Shown here piece by piece: positions 33,758 through 42,575 of a DNA stretch of 64,000 bases. The position numbers and the translations under genes were made by a program. The DNA comes from JACCSI01 sp963815285 (GTDB lineage: Bacteria; Acidobacteriota; Vicinamibacteria; Vicinamibacterales; UBA2999): assembly GCA_963815285.1 (NCBI GenBank), contig CAWFGB010000005.1, positions 186,001-250,000 of the forward strand, read 5' to 3'. Position 1 is the first letter of the stretch, and each line of letters starts with the position of its first letter. The notes beneath the pieces are model-generated. The model had not been told where the DNA came from. It searched no databases and saw only the letters and a list, made by a program, of their open reading frames with translations.

Positions 33758-35527
33758 ATGCCCGTGCGCATTGGCGAGTTGCTTCTGAAAGAGAAGCGCA
33801 TCACGCCCGAACAACTTCAGGACGCGCTGAATTATCAGCGGACGACAGGCGGGAAGCTCGGCGCCAACCTCGTCAAGCTGGGGTTTGTAAAGGACGACGA
33901 CATCACCGCGCTGCTATCGAAGCAGTACGGCGTGCCCTCGATCGCCCTGCACGAGTTCGACATCGACCCGGCAGTCATCAAGCTCGTTCCCGCAGAAACC
34001 GCTCGCAAATATCAGATCATGCCGCTCAGCCGCGCCGGCGCGACCCTGACCATCGCGATGGCGGACCCGACGAACGTCTTCGCGATGGACGACGTCAAGT
34101 TCATGACGGGGTACAACGTCGAACCCGTCGTCGCCTCCGAGATCGCGCTGCTCGATTCGCTCGACAAATATTACGGCGTGGCCGCCCAGGCGGCGGCCAA
34201 GGCTGCGGCCAATAGCGCTCCCCCCGGCGAAAGCGCCCTCGAGGTTGCACAGCGCGCGCTCGACGACATGCCGACGCTCACGGCCTCCGACGACGTCGAA
34301 GTCATCGAGGAGCTGGAGGAGATCAGCGCCGAGACCCTAGCACGACAGGGTGAGGAAGCACCGGTCATCAAGTTGGTCAACGTCCTGCTCATGTCGGCCA
34401 TCTCCAAGGGCGCGAGCGACATCCATATCGAACCGTACGAGAAGGAATACCGGATCCGCTATCGCGTGGACGGCATCCTCTACAACATCATGTCGCCGCC
34501 GCTCAAAATGCGAGATGCCATCACCTCGCGCATCAAGATCATGGCGAAGCTGGACATCGCCGAGAAGCGGCTGCCGCAGGACGGGCGCATCAAGATTCGT
34601 TTCACCGACAACGGCACGCCCAAGGACATCGACTTCCGCGTCTCGTGTCTGCCGACGTTATTCGGCGAAAAGATCGTCATGCGTTTGCTCGACAAGTCGA
34701 AGCTCATGCTCGACATGACGAAGCTCGGGTTCGAGGACGAATCTCTCCAGAAGCTCGATACCGCCATCAACAAGCCCTGGGGCATGGTGCTGGTGACCGG
34801 TCCGACCGGGAGCGGCAAGACCAACACGCTCTATTCGTCGATCTCCAAGATCAACACGATCGAGACCAACATCATGACCGCGGAGGATCCGGTCGAGTTC
34901 AACCTCCTCGGCGTCAATCAGGTGCAGGTCCGCGAAAACATCGGGCTCAACTTCGCCGCGGCGCTCCGGAGTTTCCTCCGCCAGGATCCGAACATCATCC
35001 TGGTCGGCGAGATCCGGGACTTCGAGACCGCGGAAATTGCCGTCAAGGCCGCGCTCACCGGTCACCTCGTGTTGTCCACGCTGCACACCAATGACGCGCC
35101 GAGCACCATCAACCGCTTGATGAACATGGGCATCGAGCCGTTCCTCGTGGCCAGCTCGCTCAACCTGGTCTGCGCCCAGCGCCTGGTGCGCCGGGTCTGC
35201 ACCAGTTGCAAGGTCGAGGATCCGGTTGCGCCGCAAGCGCTCGAGCAGATGGGCTTCACGTCCGAGGACGCCAAAATGCTCACGCCGGTCAAAGGCACCG
35301 GCTGCGACAAATGCAACAAGACCGGCTACAAGGGCCGCGTCGGGCTCTATGAAGTCATGGAAATTACTGACGAATTGCGTGAACTCATCCTGGTGGGCGC
35401 CTCCTCGCTCGAGCTGCGTCGCAAGGCCATCGAAGAGGGAATGATCACGCTCCGGGGCAGCGGATTGCGCAAGGTCAAGCAAGGCGTGACGACCCTGGAA
35501 GAAGTCCTGCGCGAAACCGTCCGATAA
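33758..35527 (+). CDS. pilB: Type IV pilus extension ATPase PilB
   Basis: 589-residue GspE/PilB hexameric ATPase that powers pilus polymerisation. The N-terminal MshEN/GSPII_E domain (IGELLLKEKRITPEQLQDAL, about 1-150) precedes the ATPase core. Walker A is GPTGSGKTNTLYS (about 347-355), with asparagine where threonine is usual. The Walker B region is ILVGEIRDFETAEIAV, and HLVLSTLHTNDA is the histidine box. A tetracysteine zinc site (CTSC and CDKC, about 483-520) is present. First gene of the pilBTCSRA cluster. Confidence 0.96.
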   Translation: MPVRIGELLLKEKRITPEQLQDALNYQRTTGGKLGANLVKLGFVKDDDITALLSKQYGVPSIALHEFDIDPAVIKLVPAETARKYQIMPLSRAGATLTIAMADPTNVFAMDDVKFMTGYNVEPVVASEIALLDSLDKYYGVAAQAAAKAAANSAPPGESALEVAQRALDDMPTLTASDDVEVIEELEEISAETLARQGEEAPVIKLVNVLLMSAISKGASDIHIEPYEKEYRIRYRVDGILYNIMSPPLKMRDAITSRIKIMAKLDIAEKRLPQDGRIKIRFTDNGTPKDIDFRVSCLPTLFGEKIVMRLLDKSKLMLDMTKLGFEDESLQKLDTAINKPWGMVLVTGPTGSGKTNTLYSSISKINTIETNIMTAEDPVEFNLLGVNQVQVRENIGLNFAAALRSFLRQDPNIILVGEIRDFETAEIAVKAALTGHLVLSTLHTNDAPSTINRLMNMGIEPFLVASSLNLVCAQRLVRRVCTSCKVEDPVAPQALEQMGFTSEDAKMLTPVKGTGCDKCNKTGYKGRVGLYEVMEITDELRELILVGASSLELRRKAIEEGMITLRGSGLRKVKQGVTTLEEVLRETVR

Positions 35528-35614
35528 GAGCCTCAGCAGGGTTCGCGACCGCAGTGAGCCCGAGCGACAGTCGTGCAACTCGGTGACATCGAAGGCCGTT
35601 GAGCGAAGCTACTT

Positions 35615-36745
35615 ATGCCCACATTGCCGGAATTGCTGAAGACCACCGTCGACATCGACGGGTCGGACCTGCATCTGTCCATCGGCAGCCCGCCGCAGGT
35701 CCGGGTGCATGGCGCGCTGCGCCGCCTTGAACTTCCCGACCTTTCGCCAACCGACACCAAGTCGCTGGCCTACAGCGTGTTGACCGACGCACAAAAGAAG
35801 CGCTTCGAGGAATTCCTCGAACTCGATTTTTCGTTCGGTATCCGTGGGGTCGCCCGCTTCCGCTGCAACCTTTTCAACCAGAAGGGCGCCGTCGGAGCGG
35901 TCTACCGGCAGATTCCCGAACGCATCCGGACCTTCGAGGATCTGCAGTTGCCGGCGGTCATCGGCAAGCTGGCTGAGAAGCCGCGCGGCCTCGTGCTCGT
36001 GACCGGGCCAACCGGCAGCGGCAAGTCCACGACCCTGGCCGCGATGATCGACAAGATCAACAGCCAGACTCATGGCCACATCCTGACCATCGAAGACCCG
36101 ATCGAATACCTTCACCCGCACAAGAAGTGTCTCGTCAACCAGCGCGAGGTGCACGCCGACACCAGCAGCTTCACCGTAGCGCTCCGTGCGGCCCTTCGTG
36201 AGGATCCGGATGTGGTGCTCATCGGCGAGATGCGCGACCTCGAGACGGTGGAGTCGGCGCTGCGGATCGCCGAAACCGGCCACCTGACCTTCGGCACTCT
36301 TCATACCAACTCGGCGGCGCAGACCATCAACCGCATCATCGACGTGTTTCCGTCGCACCAGCAGTCGCAGATCCGCACGCAGTTGTCGCTGGTGCTTGAG
36401 GGTATCGTCTGCCAGGCCCTGATGCCGAAAGCCGATGGCACCGGACGCGTCGTCTCGCTCGAGATCCTGATCCCGACTCCAGCGGTTCGCAATCTCATCC
36501 GCGAGGACAAGGTTCACCAGATATATTCCGCGATGCAGACCGGACAGGAGAAGGTCGGAATGCAGACGATGAACCAGTCGCTGGCGTCGCTGTACATGAA
36601 GCGGTCCATCACGCTCGAGACCGCACTCGGTGCCTCGTCCAACCGCGAGGAGCTGCAGGAAATGATCAATCGCGGCGCCGGCGTCGTCCCCGGCGCGGGC
36701 CTCGGGCGTTCCGGCGGGGCTGCCATCCGTCCGGTGCAGAGGTAA
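35615..36745 (+). CDS. pilT: Type IV pilus retraction ATPase PilT
   Basis: 376-residue retraction motor. PAS-like N-terminal domain with GSDLHLSIGSPPQVRVHG; Walker A GPTGSGKSTT (about 131-140); Asp box TIEDPIEY; Walker B VVLIGEMRDLETVESAL; His box TFGTLHTNSA. The AIRNLIRE-type motif of PilT is present as AVRNLIREDKVHQIYS. An arginine/glycine-rich tail follows residue 350. Seven bases before pilC. Confidence 0.96.
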   Translation: MPTLPELLKTTVDIDGSDLHLSIGSPPQVRVHGALRRLELPDLSPTDTKSLAYSVLTDAQKKRFEEFLELDFSFGIRGVARFRCNLFNQKGAVGAVYRQIPERIRTFEDLQLPAVIGKLAEKPRGLVLVTGPTGSGKSTTLAAMIDKINSQTHGHILTIEDPIEYLHPHKKCLVNQREVHADTSSFTVALRAALREDPDVVLIGEMRDLETVESALRIAETGHLTFGTLHTNSAAQTINRIIDVFPSHQQSQIRTQLSLVLEGIVCQALMPKADGTGRVVSLEILIPTPAVRNLIREDKVHQIYSAMQTGQEKVGMQTMNQSLASLYMKRSITLETALGASSNREELQEMINRGAGVVPGAGLGRSGGAAIRPVQR

Positions 36746-36751
36746 CGGGCC

Positions 36752-37972
36752 ATGCCGACATTTGCTTTCTCCGGGCGCACGCGCGGCGGTGAGAACGTCA
36801 ACGGCGAACGTGCCGGTGACACGATGGACTCCGTAATCGCAGCCCTCCGCCGCGAGCAGATTCTCGTCACCCGCATCACTCCCGCCAAAGCCGCGGCCTC
36901 CGCGGCGGCCGGACCCGCGAAGCCGCGAGCCAAGGCGCCATCGGCCAAGAACCTCGCGGTCTTCACGCGGCAGTTCTCCGTCATGATCGATGCCGGCCTG
37001 CCCCTCGTGCAGTGCCTGGAGATTCTCGGCAACCAGGAAGAGGACAAGAATTTTGCTGCGGTCATCCTGGCCGTGCGCGCGGATGTCGAAGGGGGAGCGT
37101 CGCTCGCCGATGCGATGAAGAAACACCCCAAGGTCTTCGACGCCCTGTACTCGAACATGATTGCCGCGGGCGAAGCCGGCGGCATTCTGGACGGCATTCT
37201 CAAACGTCTTGCGGTCTACATCGAGAAAGCCGTCAAGCTGAAGAGCCAGGTCAAGTCAGCGATGATCTACCCGGTGGCGGTGATCGTGATTGCCGCGGTC
37301 GTCGTCGGCGCCATTCTGTGGAAAGTCATCCCGACGTTTGCCAGCCTGTTTGCCGGCCTGGGCGCGGAACTGCCGCTGCCCACCCGGATCGTCATTGCCG
37401 CCAGCAACATGCTGGTGGCCTTCATGCCCTACCTGATCGCCGCGGGGGTGGCCATTGCCTTTGCCTTCAAGCGCTACTACGCTACCGATGGCGGCCGCCG
37501 GACGGTTGACGCCCTGATGCTCAGAGTCCCCATCCTTGGGTCGGTCTTGCGCAAGATTGCCGTCGCGCGGTTCTGCCGCACGATGGCAACGCTCATGGCC
37601 TCCGGTGTGCCGATTCTTGACGGCCTGGAGATTACGGCACGCACCGCGGGCAATGCCACAATCGAGGACGCCATCATGGTGACGCGCAAGAGCATCGAGC
37701 GCGGCGAAACCATTGCCGCGCCGCTCAAGCAGACCGGGGTATTTCCGCCGATGGTGGTGCAGATGATCGGCGTTGGCGAGGCGACTGGCGCGCTCGACAC
37801 GATGCTGTCCAAGATCGCGGATTTTTATGAGGAAGAAGTGGATGCGGCCGTGGCCGGCTTGCTGACGTTGCTCGAACCGCTGATGATCGCCTTTCTGGGC
37901 GGGGTCGTGGGCGGCATCGTCATCGCGATGTATCTGCCGATCTTTGGCCTCATCAGCCAGCTGACAGGCTAA
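36752..37972 (+). CDS. pilC: Type IV pilus inner-membrane platform protein PilC
   Basis: 406-residue GspF-family protein on which PilB and PilT act. A short N-terminal domain ends in an Ala/Pro/Lys linker (about residues 50-70). Two T2SSF repeats follow, with FTRQFSVMIDAGLPLVQCLEIL in the first and FCRTMATLMASGVPILDGLE in the second. Transmembrane helices lie near 170-195, 215-235 and at the C-terminus (LLEPLMIAFLGGVVGGIVIAMYLP). Its stop shares one base with pilS. Confidence 0.96.
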   Translation: MPTFAFSGRTRGGENVNGERAGDTMDSVIAALRREQILVTRITPAKAAASAAAGPAKPRAKAPSAKNLAVFTRQFSVMIDAGLPLVQCLEILGNQEEDKNFAAVILAVRADVEGGASLADAMKKHPKVFDALYSNMIAAGEAGGILDGILKRLAVYIEKAVKLKSQVKSAMIYPVAVIVIAAVVVGAILWKVIPTFASLFAGLGAELPLPTRIVIAASNMLVAFMPYLIAAGVAIAFAFKRYYATDGGRRTVDALMLRVPILGSVLRKIAVARFCRTMATLMASGVPILDGLEITARTAGNATIEDAIMVTRKSIERGETIAAPLKQTGVFPPMVVQMIGVGEATGALDTMLSKIADFYEEEVDAAVAGLLTLLEPLMIAFLGGVVGGIVIAMYLPIFGLISQLTG

Positions 37973-39636
37973 TGATCGGAACCCTCGGGCGCCGGCTCCT
38001 CGCGCACATTGCGCTGCGCCTGGCCGCAGCCACGGTGCTGCTGGGGGCCGCGCTCGTGGTTCAACTCCGCGCGCCCGGCGACTTCGGCACCAACCCATTC
38101 TTTGCGCTGATCGCGCTGATCTACATCGTCAGCCTCATCTTCATCGCCTCGCTGCGGTTCGTCGACCGACTTCCGTGGCTGACCGACATTCACTTCGCCA
38201 TTGACGTGGTCGTGGTGTCGGCGTGTGTCGCCCTCACCGGTGGCATCACCAGTCTGTTCACCTCGTTGTACGTGCTGCCGATCGTGGCGGCGAGCACCAT
38301 CCAGTTCCGCCGCGGCGCGCTGCAGGTGGCGACCTTGGGATCGCTCCTCTTCAGCGGCGTCGTGCTCGCGCAGTATGTGCAAGCCAACGGGAATCTCGAT
38401 TCTCTGTTTGGGATCACCTTCGGTGGGCCGCTGCCGACGTTGAGCGTTGCGCAATACACGGTCGGTCTCAACGTCTTTGGCCTCTTCGCGGTGGCGTTTC
38501 TTTCGGGCTCGCTGGCCGAGCGCCTGCGACGCGCAGATGTGCGCCTCGAACAGGCCTCGGAAGAGATCGCCGACCTGCAGTTCTTCAATCAATACGTCAT
38601 CGACAATCTGTTGAGCGGGCTGGCGACGACCGACGATCAGCATCGGCTGCTGACATTCAATCGCTCGGCGGTCATCATCACCGGCCATTCGCTCGCCGCA
38701 GTGCTCAACACCCCCGCCTTCGAGGTGCTGCAGCTGTCCACGGAGTTCACCGAGCGGCTCGACGACGATCTTCGGCGGACCCGCAGCAAGCGCGCGGAAA
38801 TTCAGTACCGGCGACCCGACGGGGTGGTGATCATGCTGGGCCTCGCGGTGGCCCAGTTGCCGTTGCCGGATGGGCGCCGCGGGTACCTGTACACGTTCCA
38901 GGATGTGACGGATGTGAAGCGGCTCGAGCGCGACGCCCAGCTGCAGAACCGGCTCGCAGCAGTGGGCGAGATGGCCGCTGGAATCGCGCACGAGATTCGC
39001 AATCCCCTGGCCTCGATGTCAGGGTCGATGCAGATCCTGCGTCAGGAGTTGAAGCTCTCCGAGGATCAGGAGCAGCTCATGGACATCGTGCTTCGCGAGT
39101 CGGAGCGGCTCAATGACACCATCCGCTCGTTTCTCGCCTATGCACGGCCGCAGCGCGTCCTGGTGCAGGAATTGAACCTCTACCGCGTCCTGCTCGAGAC
39201 GGCCACTCTGCTTCGCAACAGTCACGAGGTCGGAGAGAGTCACACCATCGAAGTCCATCCCGGGCCAGCCGACGTGATCGTGCAGGGTGACGAAAATCAG
39301 TTGCGGCAGATCGTCTGGAACCTCGCGACCAATGGCCTGCGAGCAATGCCGCAGGGCGGCACCTTGACGCTCAGCGCCTTCTACGAGCCGGCGCATCCGG
39401 GCGCGGCCGTGCTGACCGTCACGGACGAAGGGGTCGGCATCCGGCAGGATGACCTCGAGGGCATCTTTCAGCCATTCCGCGGCTCATTCGGCAAGGGTAC
39501 AGGCCTCGGCCTGGCCATCGTGCATCGCATCGTTTCCGATTACCACGCCTCAATCGACGTGCACTCACAGCCTGGCCAGGGGACGACATTCCGGGTGACC
39601 TTTCCGCCAGTCCGGCAGGCGTCGCGCGCATCGTGA
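37972..39636 (+). CDS. pilS: PilS-like sensor histidine kinase
   Basis: 554 residues. The N-terminus has about six transmembrane helices (up to residue 185), as in PilS, which senses pilin in the membrane. A PAS domain (about 205-325) and a HisKA domain with phospho-acceptor His340 in GIAHEIRNPL follow. The ATPase domain has N, G1 (DEGVGI) and G2 (GKGTGLGL) boxes. It overlaps pilC by one base and pilR by four. Expected to phosphorylate the adjacent NtrC-type regulator. Confidence 0.92.
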   Translation: MIGTLGRRLLAHIALRLAAATVLLGAALVVQLRAPGDFGTNPFFALIALIYIVSLIFIASLRFVDRLPWLTDIHFAIDVVVVSACVALTGGITSLFTSLYVLPIVAASTIQFRRGALQVATLGSLLFSGVVLAQYVQANGNLDSLFGITFGGPLPTLSVAQYTVGLNVFGLFAVAFLSGSLAERLRRADVRLEQASEEIADLQFFNQYVIDNLLSGLATTDDQHRLLTFNRSAVIITGHSLAAVLNTPAFEVLQLSTEFTERLDDDLRRTRSKRAEIQYRRPDGVVIMLGLAVAQLPLPDGRRGYLYTFQDVTDVKRLERDAQLQNRLAAVGEMAAGIAHEIRNPLASMSGSMQILRQELKLSEDQEQLMDIVLRESERLNDTIRSFLAYARPQRVLVQELNLYRVLLETATLLRNSHEVGESHTIEVHPGPADVIVQGDENQLRQIVWNLATNGLRAMPQGGTLTLSAFYEPAHPGAAVLTVTDEGVGIRQDDLEGIFQPFRGSFGKGTGLGLAIVHRIVSDYHASIDVHSQPGQGTTFRVTFPPVRQASRAS

Positions 39637-41027
39637 ACCAGTCTCTCAGAGTTCTCATCGTCGACGACGAGCAGTCGATGCGCGAATGGATGCGCATCCT
39701 GTTCCAACGGGACGGGTTCGAGGTGCTCGTCGCCGGCGATGGGCTGTCGGCGCGCGAGGTGATGGCTCGCGACTACGTGGACGTCCTGCTCACCGACATC
39801 CGCATGCCCCGCATGGACGGTATCGAACTGCTCAAGGCCGCTGCCGACATCGCGCCGGACACGGTGGTCTGCATGATGACGGCGCACTTCTCACGAGATT
39901 CGGACGAGTGGCGTCGCGCCCGGGACCAAGGCGCCGCTGCGCTCTTCGAGAAACCGTTTCGCGACGTCAACCTGGTCACTTTACAGGTCCGCCAGTTGAT
40001 CGAGGCGCGTCGCGTGCGCCACGAACGTGACGTGCTGCGACAGGCGATCTCGGCCGATGGCTTCGCGGGAATCATCGGCCACAGCGAGAAGATGCTGGAA
40101 GTCTTCCGGATGGTCGAATCGGTGTGCCGCACCAACAGCACCATTCTCATCAGCGGCGAATCGGGCACGGGCAAGGAACTGGTGGCGCGGGCCATCCACG
40201 CGCAGTCGCTGCGCCATGATCATCCTTTTGTGGCGGTGAACTGCGGCGCGCTGCCCGAACCGCTGCTTGAATCGGAGTTGTTCGGGCACGTGCGCGGGGC
40301 GTTCACCGGCGCCGACAGCAACAAGAAGGGACTCATCGAGGTCGCGGACAAGGGCACGGTCTTCCTCGACGAGATTGGGGAGATGAGTCCCACGATGCAG
40401 GTCAAGCTGCTGCGGGTCCTGCAGGAGCGCGTCTACCGCCGGGTGGGCGGGACCGACGAAGTGCCGGCCAACATCCGGGTCATCGCGGCAAGCAACCGCG
40501 ATTTGGCCGCGATGGTCAGCGACGGCGGATTTCGGGAGGATCTGTTCTACCGTCTCAACGTCATTCCCATCCGGCTGCCGGCCTTGCGCGAGCGTGCCGA
40601 GGACGTGCCGCTCATTGCCGACCACTTCCTGACGAAGTTCACGGGCGAGATGGGCAAGCCGATGCAGGGGTTCACCCCCGACGCCACCGGGGCGCTCATG
40701 GCGTATCCGTGGCCAGGCAATGTGCGTGAACTTGAAAACGTGGTCGAGCGGGCGGTCGCCCTCGAGACGAGCGATCGCATCCGCACCGAGACGCTGGGCG
40801 AGCATTTGCGCGAGGGCCGGCCGGCGACATCGATGTCCGGTAAGCGGGCCGACGACGCGTTGCCCGCCGCGGGCTTCAATCTTGAACAGCACCTGCAGCA
40901 GATCGAGCGCACGCACGTCGAGCGAGCGCTCAAGCAGGCGGGGGGCATACAAGTCCGCGCGGCTGATCTACTCGGCTTGAGCTTCCGGCAGTTCCGCTAC
41001 CTCGTGAAGAAATATCAGCTCCGCTAG
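39633..41027 (+). CDS. pilR: PilR-like sigma-54-dependent response regulator
   Basis: 464 residues, GTG start inside the pilS stop. Receiver domain with Asp11/Asp12, phospho-acceptor Asp55 and Lys107; AAA+ domain with Walker A GESGTGKE (about 175) and the sigma-54-contacting loop GAFTGA (about 222); C-terminal Fis-type helix-turn-helix (ALKQAGGIQVRAADLLGLS). Directly upstream of pilA, whose promoter has a perfect -24/-12 element, so activation of pilA is the natural inference. Confidence 0.94.
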   Translation: MNQSLRVLIVDDEQSMREWMRILFQRDGFEVLVAGDGLSAREVMARDYVDVLLTDIRMPRMDGIELLKAAADIAPDTVVCMMTAHFSRDSDEWRRARDQGAAALFEKPFRDVNLVTLQVRQLIEARRVRHERDVLRQAISADGFAGIIGHSEKMLEVFRMVESVCRTNSTILISGESGTGKELVARAIHAQSLRHDHPFVAVNCGALPEPLLESELFGHVRGAFTGADSNKKGLIEVADKGTVFLDEIGEMSPTMQVKLLRVLQERVYRRVGGTDEVPANIRVIAASNRDLAAMVSDGGFREDLFYRLNVIPIRLPALRERAEDVPLIADHFLTKFTGEMGKPMQGFTPDATGALMAYPWPGNVRELENVVERAVALETSDRIRTETLGEHLREGRPATSMSGKRADDALPAAGFNLEQHLQQIERTHVERALKQAGGIQVRAADLLGLSFRQFRYLVKKYQLR

Positions 41028-41211
41028 CCCGGGACACACCAAAGGCACGAAGGGTCGACGGGCAGCTGGTTCATCGCCGACCGCAGTGCTGGGGCTAACA
41101 ATGAAATGCTGGGACTACCCGACTGAAGTTGAACACTCGGTGAGTTCTGCCGAGTTCTGTCGATCGTAAGAATGTGCAGCTGACGCAGAGTGACAGTTCG
41201 GTTGACGGAAT

Positions 41212-41240
41212 TTGTCAGAGTTCGGCTGGCGTGGTATTAT
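41212..41240 (+). promoter_or_regulatory. Sigma-70-type promoter upstream of pilA
   Basis: TTGTCA (41212-41217), 17-bp spacer, TATTAT (41235-41240): near-consensus hexamers with ideal spacing. Predicted start near 41247, about 100 bp upstream of the sigma-54 start. The -35 box coincides with the TGTCA arm of an inverted repeat, so a bound regulator could block it. Confidence 0.55.
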
Positions 41241-41295
41241 CGATGCTTCCGAACCTCCTGCCAGGCTAGTCGTCTAAGTGCCTAATACTCAACAG

Positions 41296-41318
41296 TTTGT
41301 AGGGATATCCCCGACAAA
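41296..41318. repeat. Palindrome GGGATATCCC with TTTGT/ACAAA arms
   Basis: TTTGT (41296-41300), A, GGGATATCCC (41302-41311), CG, ACAAA (41314-41318). A nearly perfect 22-bp dyad ending 10 bp upstream of the sigma-54 -24 element. It may be an operator or, in the longer sigma-70 transcript, a hairpin. Confidence 0.6.
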
Positions 41319-41328
41319 TTTCTGCTGC

Positions 41329-41344
41329 TGGCACAGCCGTTGCT
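41329..41344 (+). promoter_or_regulatory. Sigma-54 promoter of pilA
   Basis: TGGCACAGCCGTTGCT matches the consensus TGGCAC-R-N4-TTGC-W at every fixed position, with -24 GG at 41330-41331 and -12 GC at 41342-41343. Predicted transcription start about 41355, giving an 86-nt leader. The adjacent PilR-type activator with an intact GAFTGA loop supports it. Confidence 0.88.
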
Positions 41345-41440
41345 GATTGGTCGTGCGACGGGCGCCGCCCAAAGGTCAGGCGGCGTCGTCAATTTGAAAG
41401 ACACCAACACTTCGAGCCAATTTTTCCGGGGAGATTACAC

Positions 41441-41962
41441 ATGCGTATCCGCGACACCAAGGGTTTCACCCTGATCGAACTGCTCATCGTCGTTGCCATC
41501 ATCGGCATCATCGCCGCCATCGCTGTTCCGGGCCTGCTGCGCGCGCGCATCTCCGGCAACGAGGCGTCGGCCATCGGCTCGACGCGCGCCATCGTGTCGG
41601 CGGAGACCGACTACTGGGGTCTCAATCGCGGTTATGCCGTCAGTCTGGTGACGCTGGGGATCCCCTGCATCGCGAACACGGCGCCCTTCCTGTCGCCCGA
41701 CCTGACCGCGGTACCCCACACCAAGAGCGGCTTCACATTTACCGTGGCGGCCGGCTTGAACGGCGTTGCCGGTCCGAACGATTGCATGGGCACGGCGACC
41801 AACACCACGTTCTACACCTCGGCCACCCCACAGTCCCTCGGCAGCACCGGCAACCGAGCCTTTGCGTCGAACGTTGGTTCCGCGATCTGGCAGAACACCC
41901 TGGGCATTCCGCCGACCGAGCCCTTCGCGACTGCCGCCACTATCACTCCGCTCGGCCAGTAA
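41441..41962 (+). CDS. pilA: Major type IV pilin PilA
   Basis: 173-residue prepilin. The leader MRIRDTKG is cleaved after Gly8 by PilD; the mature protein starts FTLIELLIVVAIIGIIAAIA with Glu at +5. The alpha-1 helix continues through GNEASAIGSTRAIVSAE. Two cysteines (LGIPCIAN and PNDCMG) may form a disulfide. GGGGAG (41429-41434) is the ribosome-binding site. A strong hairpin terminator follows. Transcription is probably sigma-54/PilR-dependent. Confidence 0.95.
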   Translation: MRIRDTKGFTLIELLIVVAIIGIIAAIAVPGLLRARISGNEASAIGSTRAIVSAETDYWGLNRGYAVSLVTLGIPCIANTAPFLSPDLTAVPHTKSGFTFTVAAGLNGVAGPNDCMGTATNTTFYTSATPQSLGSTGNRAFASNVGSAIWQNTLGIPPTEPFATAATITPLGQ

Positions 41963-41986
41963 GAGTAAGTACGGACTCAGTCCTGA

Positions 41987-42018
41987 CCAAGAGCCGCTCG
42001 TCGAGCGGCTCTTGGTTT
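41987..42018 (+). terminator. Terminator after pilA
   Basis: CCAAGAGCCGCTCG (41987-42000), T, CGAGCGGCTCTTGG (42002-42015), then TTTG. The arms are perfect reverse complements over 14 bases; in practice a 12-bp stem with a five-base loop. It separates highly expressed pilA from the downstream genes. Confidence 0.85.
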
Positions 42019-42039
42019 GTACGGACATAATGCAGGCCG

Positions 42040-42545
42040 ATGCGAGTGTGGTCGATCCTGGTGCCGCTCGTCGGCATGTGCATCGCGGTCGCGCAACCGC
42101 TGGCCCGCTATGCTTCAAAGCAGCGTGACGAGGCCGCGGCCGTCAGGGCGCTTCGGCAGATTCATGAAGCGCAGGAACGTTTCAAGGCTGCGGTCGGCTC
42201 GTTTGCGACTGATGCGGCGACCCTTGTGACCAGTTGCCCAGGCGTAGACGCGGTATCCCTGCGACCGTCTTCGCGGCACTCGGGCGTGCAGGATATCTCG
42301 TGCAGCTTCGTGCCGCCAGAGGCGCGACGGTCACAGGTCACGACTGCCATGGACGCCCGACCGCGACCGACTACTATCTCGCCGCGGCCCCTCAGACGGC
42401 GTGGGAAGCTGCCGATAAGGCGTTTGCCGGCCGCGCTGACGGCCAGCTGTTCATCTTCGTCGACGGCGTTCCACCTCGTGAGTCAGACATGGCCAGTGGT
42501 CTGCCGATCACGATCGATGAGGTGGAAACCTTCAAGATTCCGTAA
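42040..42545 (+). CDS. Pilin-like protein without prepilin leader, frame broken once
   Basis: The N-terminal half is read from ATG 42040: a hydrophobic N-terminus (MRVWSILVPLVGMCIAVAQP), then ALRQIHEAQERFKAAVGSFA. The C-terminal half, GIPATVFAALGRAGYLVQLR...DYYLAAAPQTAWEAADKAF, lies in another frame ending at 42545. One G appears to be missing near 42252; restoring it gives about 168 residues. Helix-then-globular layout and the TDYYLAAAPQ segment resemble pilin head domains, but there is no G-F-T-L-I-E processing site. CATAAT eight bases before the ATG could be a -10 box. Function uncertain. Confidence 0.6.
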
Positions 42546-42562
42546 GGACGAGTGGCGAAGGT

Positions 42563-42568
42563 TACAAT
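42563..42568 (+). promoter_or_regulatory. TANNNT -10 box of the VKOR-DsbA gene
   Basis: TACAAT seven bases before ATG 42576. Transcription would begin at or within a base or two of the start codon, giving a leaderless mRNA; the same arrangement occurs before several other genes here. Confidence 0.4.
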
Positions 42569-42575
42569 CTCCGCT

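Larger units (their letters stand above)
41028..41440 (+). promoter_or_regulatory. pilA upstream control region
   Basis: 413 bp without a gene, dense in signals. GAGTTCTG is repeated at 41142-41149 and 41152-41159 with a 10-bp period, and GAGTTCGG recurs at 41218-41225. TGACA (41191-41195) faces TGTCA (41213-41217). A sigma-70-like promoter, a palindrome and a sigma-54 promoter follow and are listed separately. The 5' part of the transcript can fold around CGACG/CGTCG and CCGCC/GGCGG (41356-41392). The direct repeats lie about 180 bp before the -24 element, a usual distance for NtrC-family enhancer sites. Confidence 0.65.

Noticed and set aside
35609..37126. 505-residue minus-strand frame opposite pilT and pilC
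   Set aside because: Shadow of two well-supported pilus genes.
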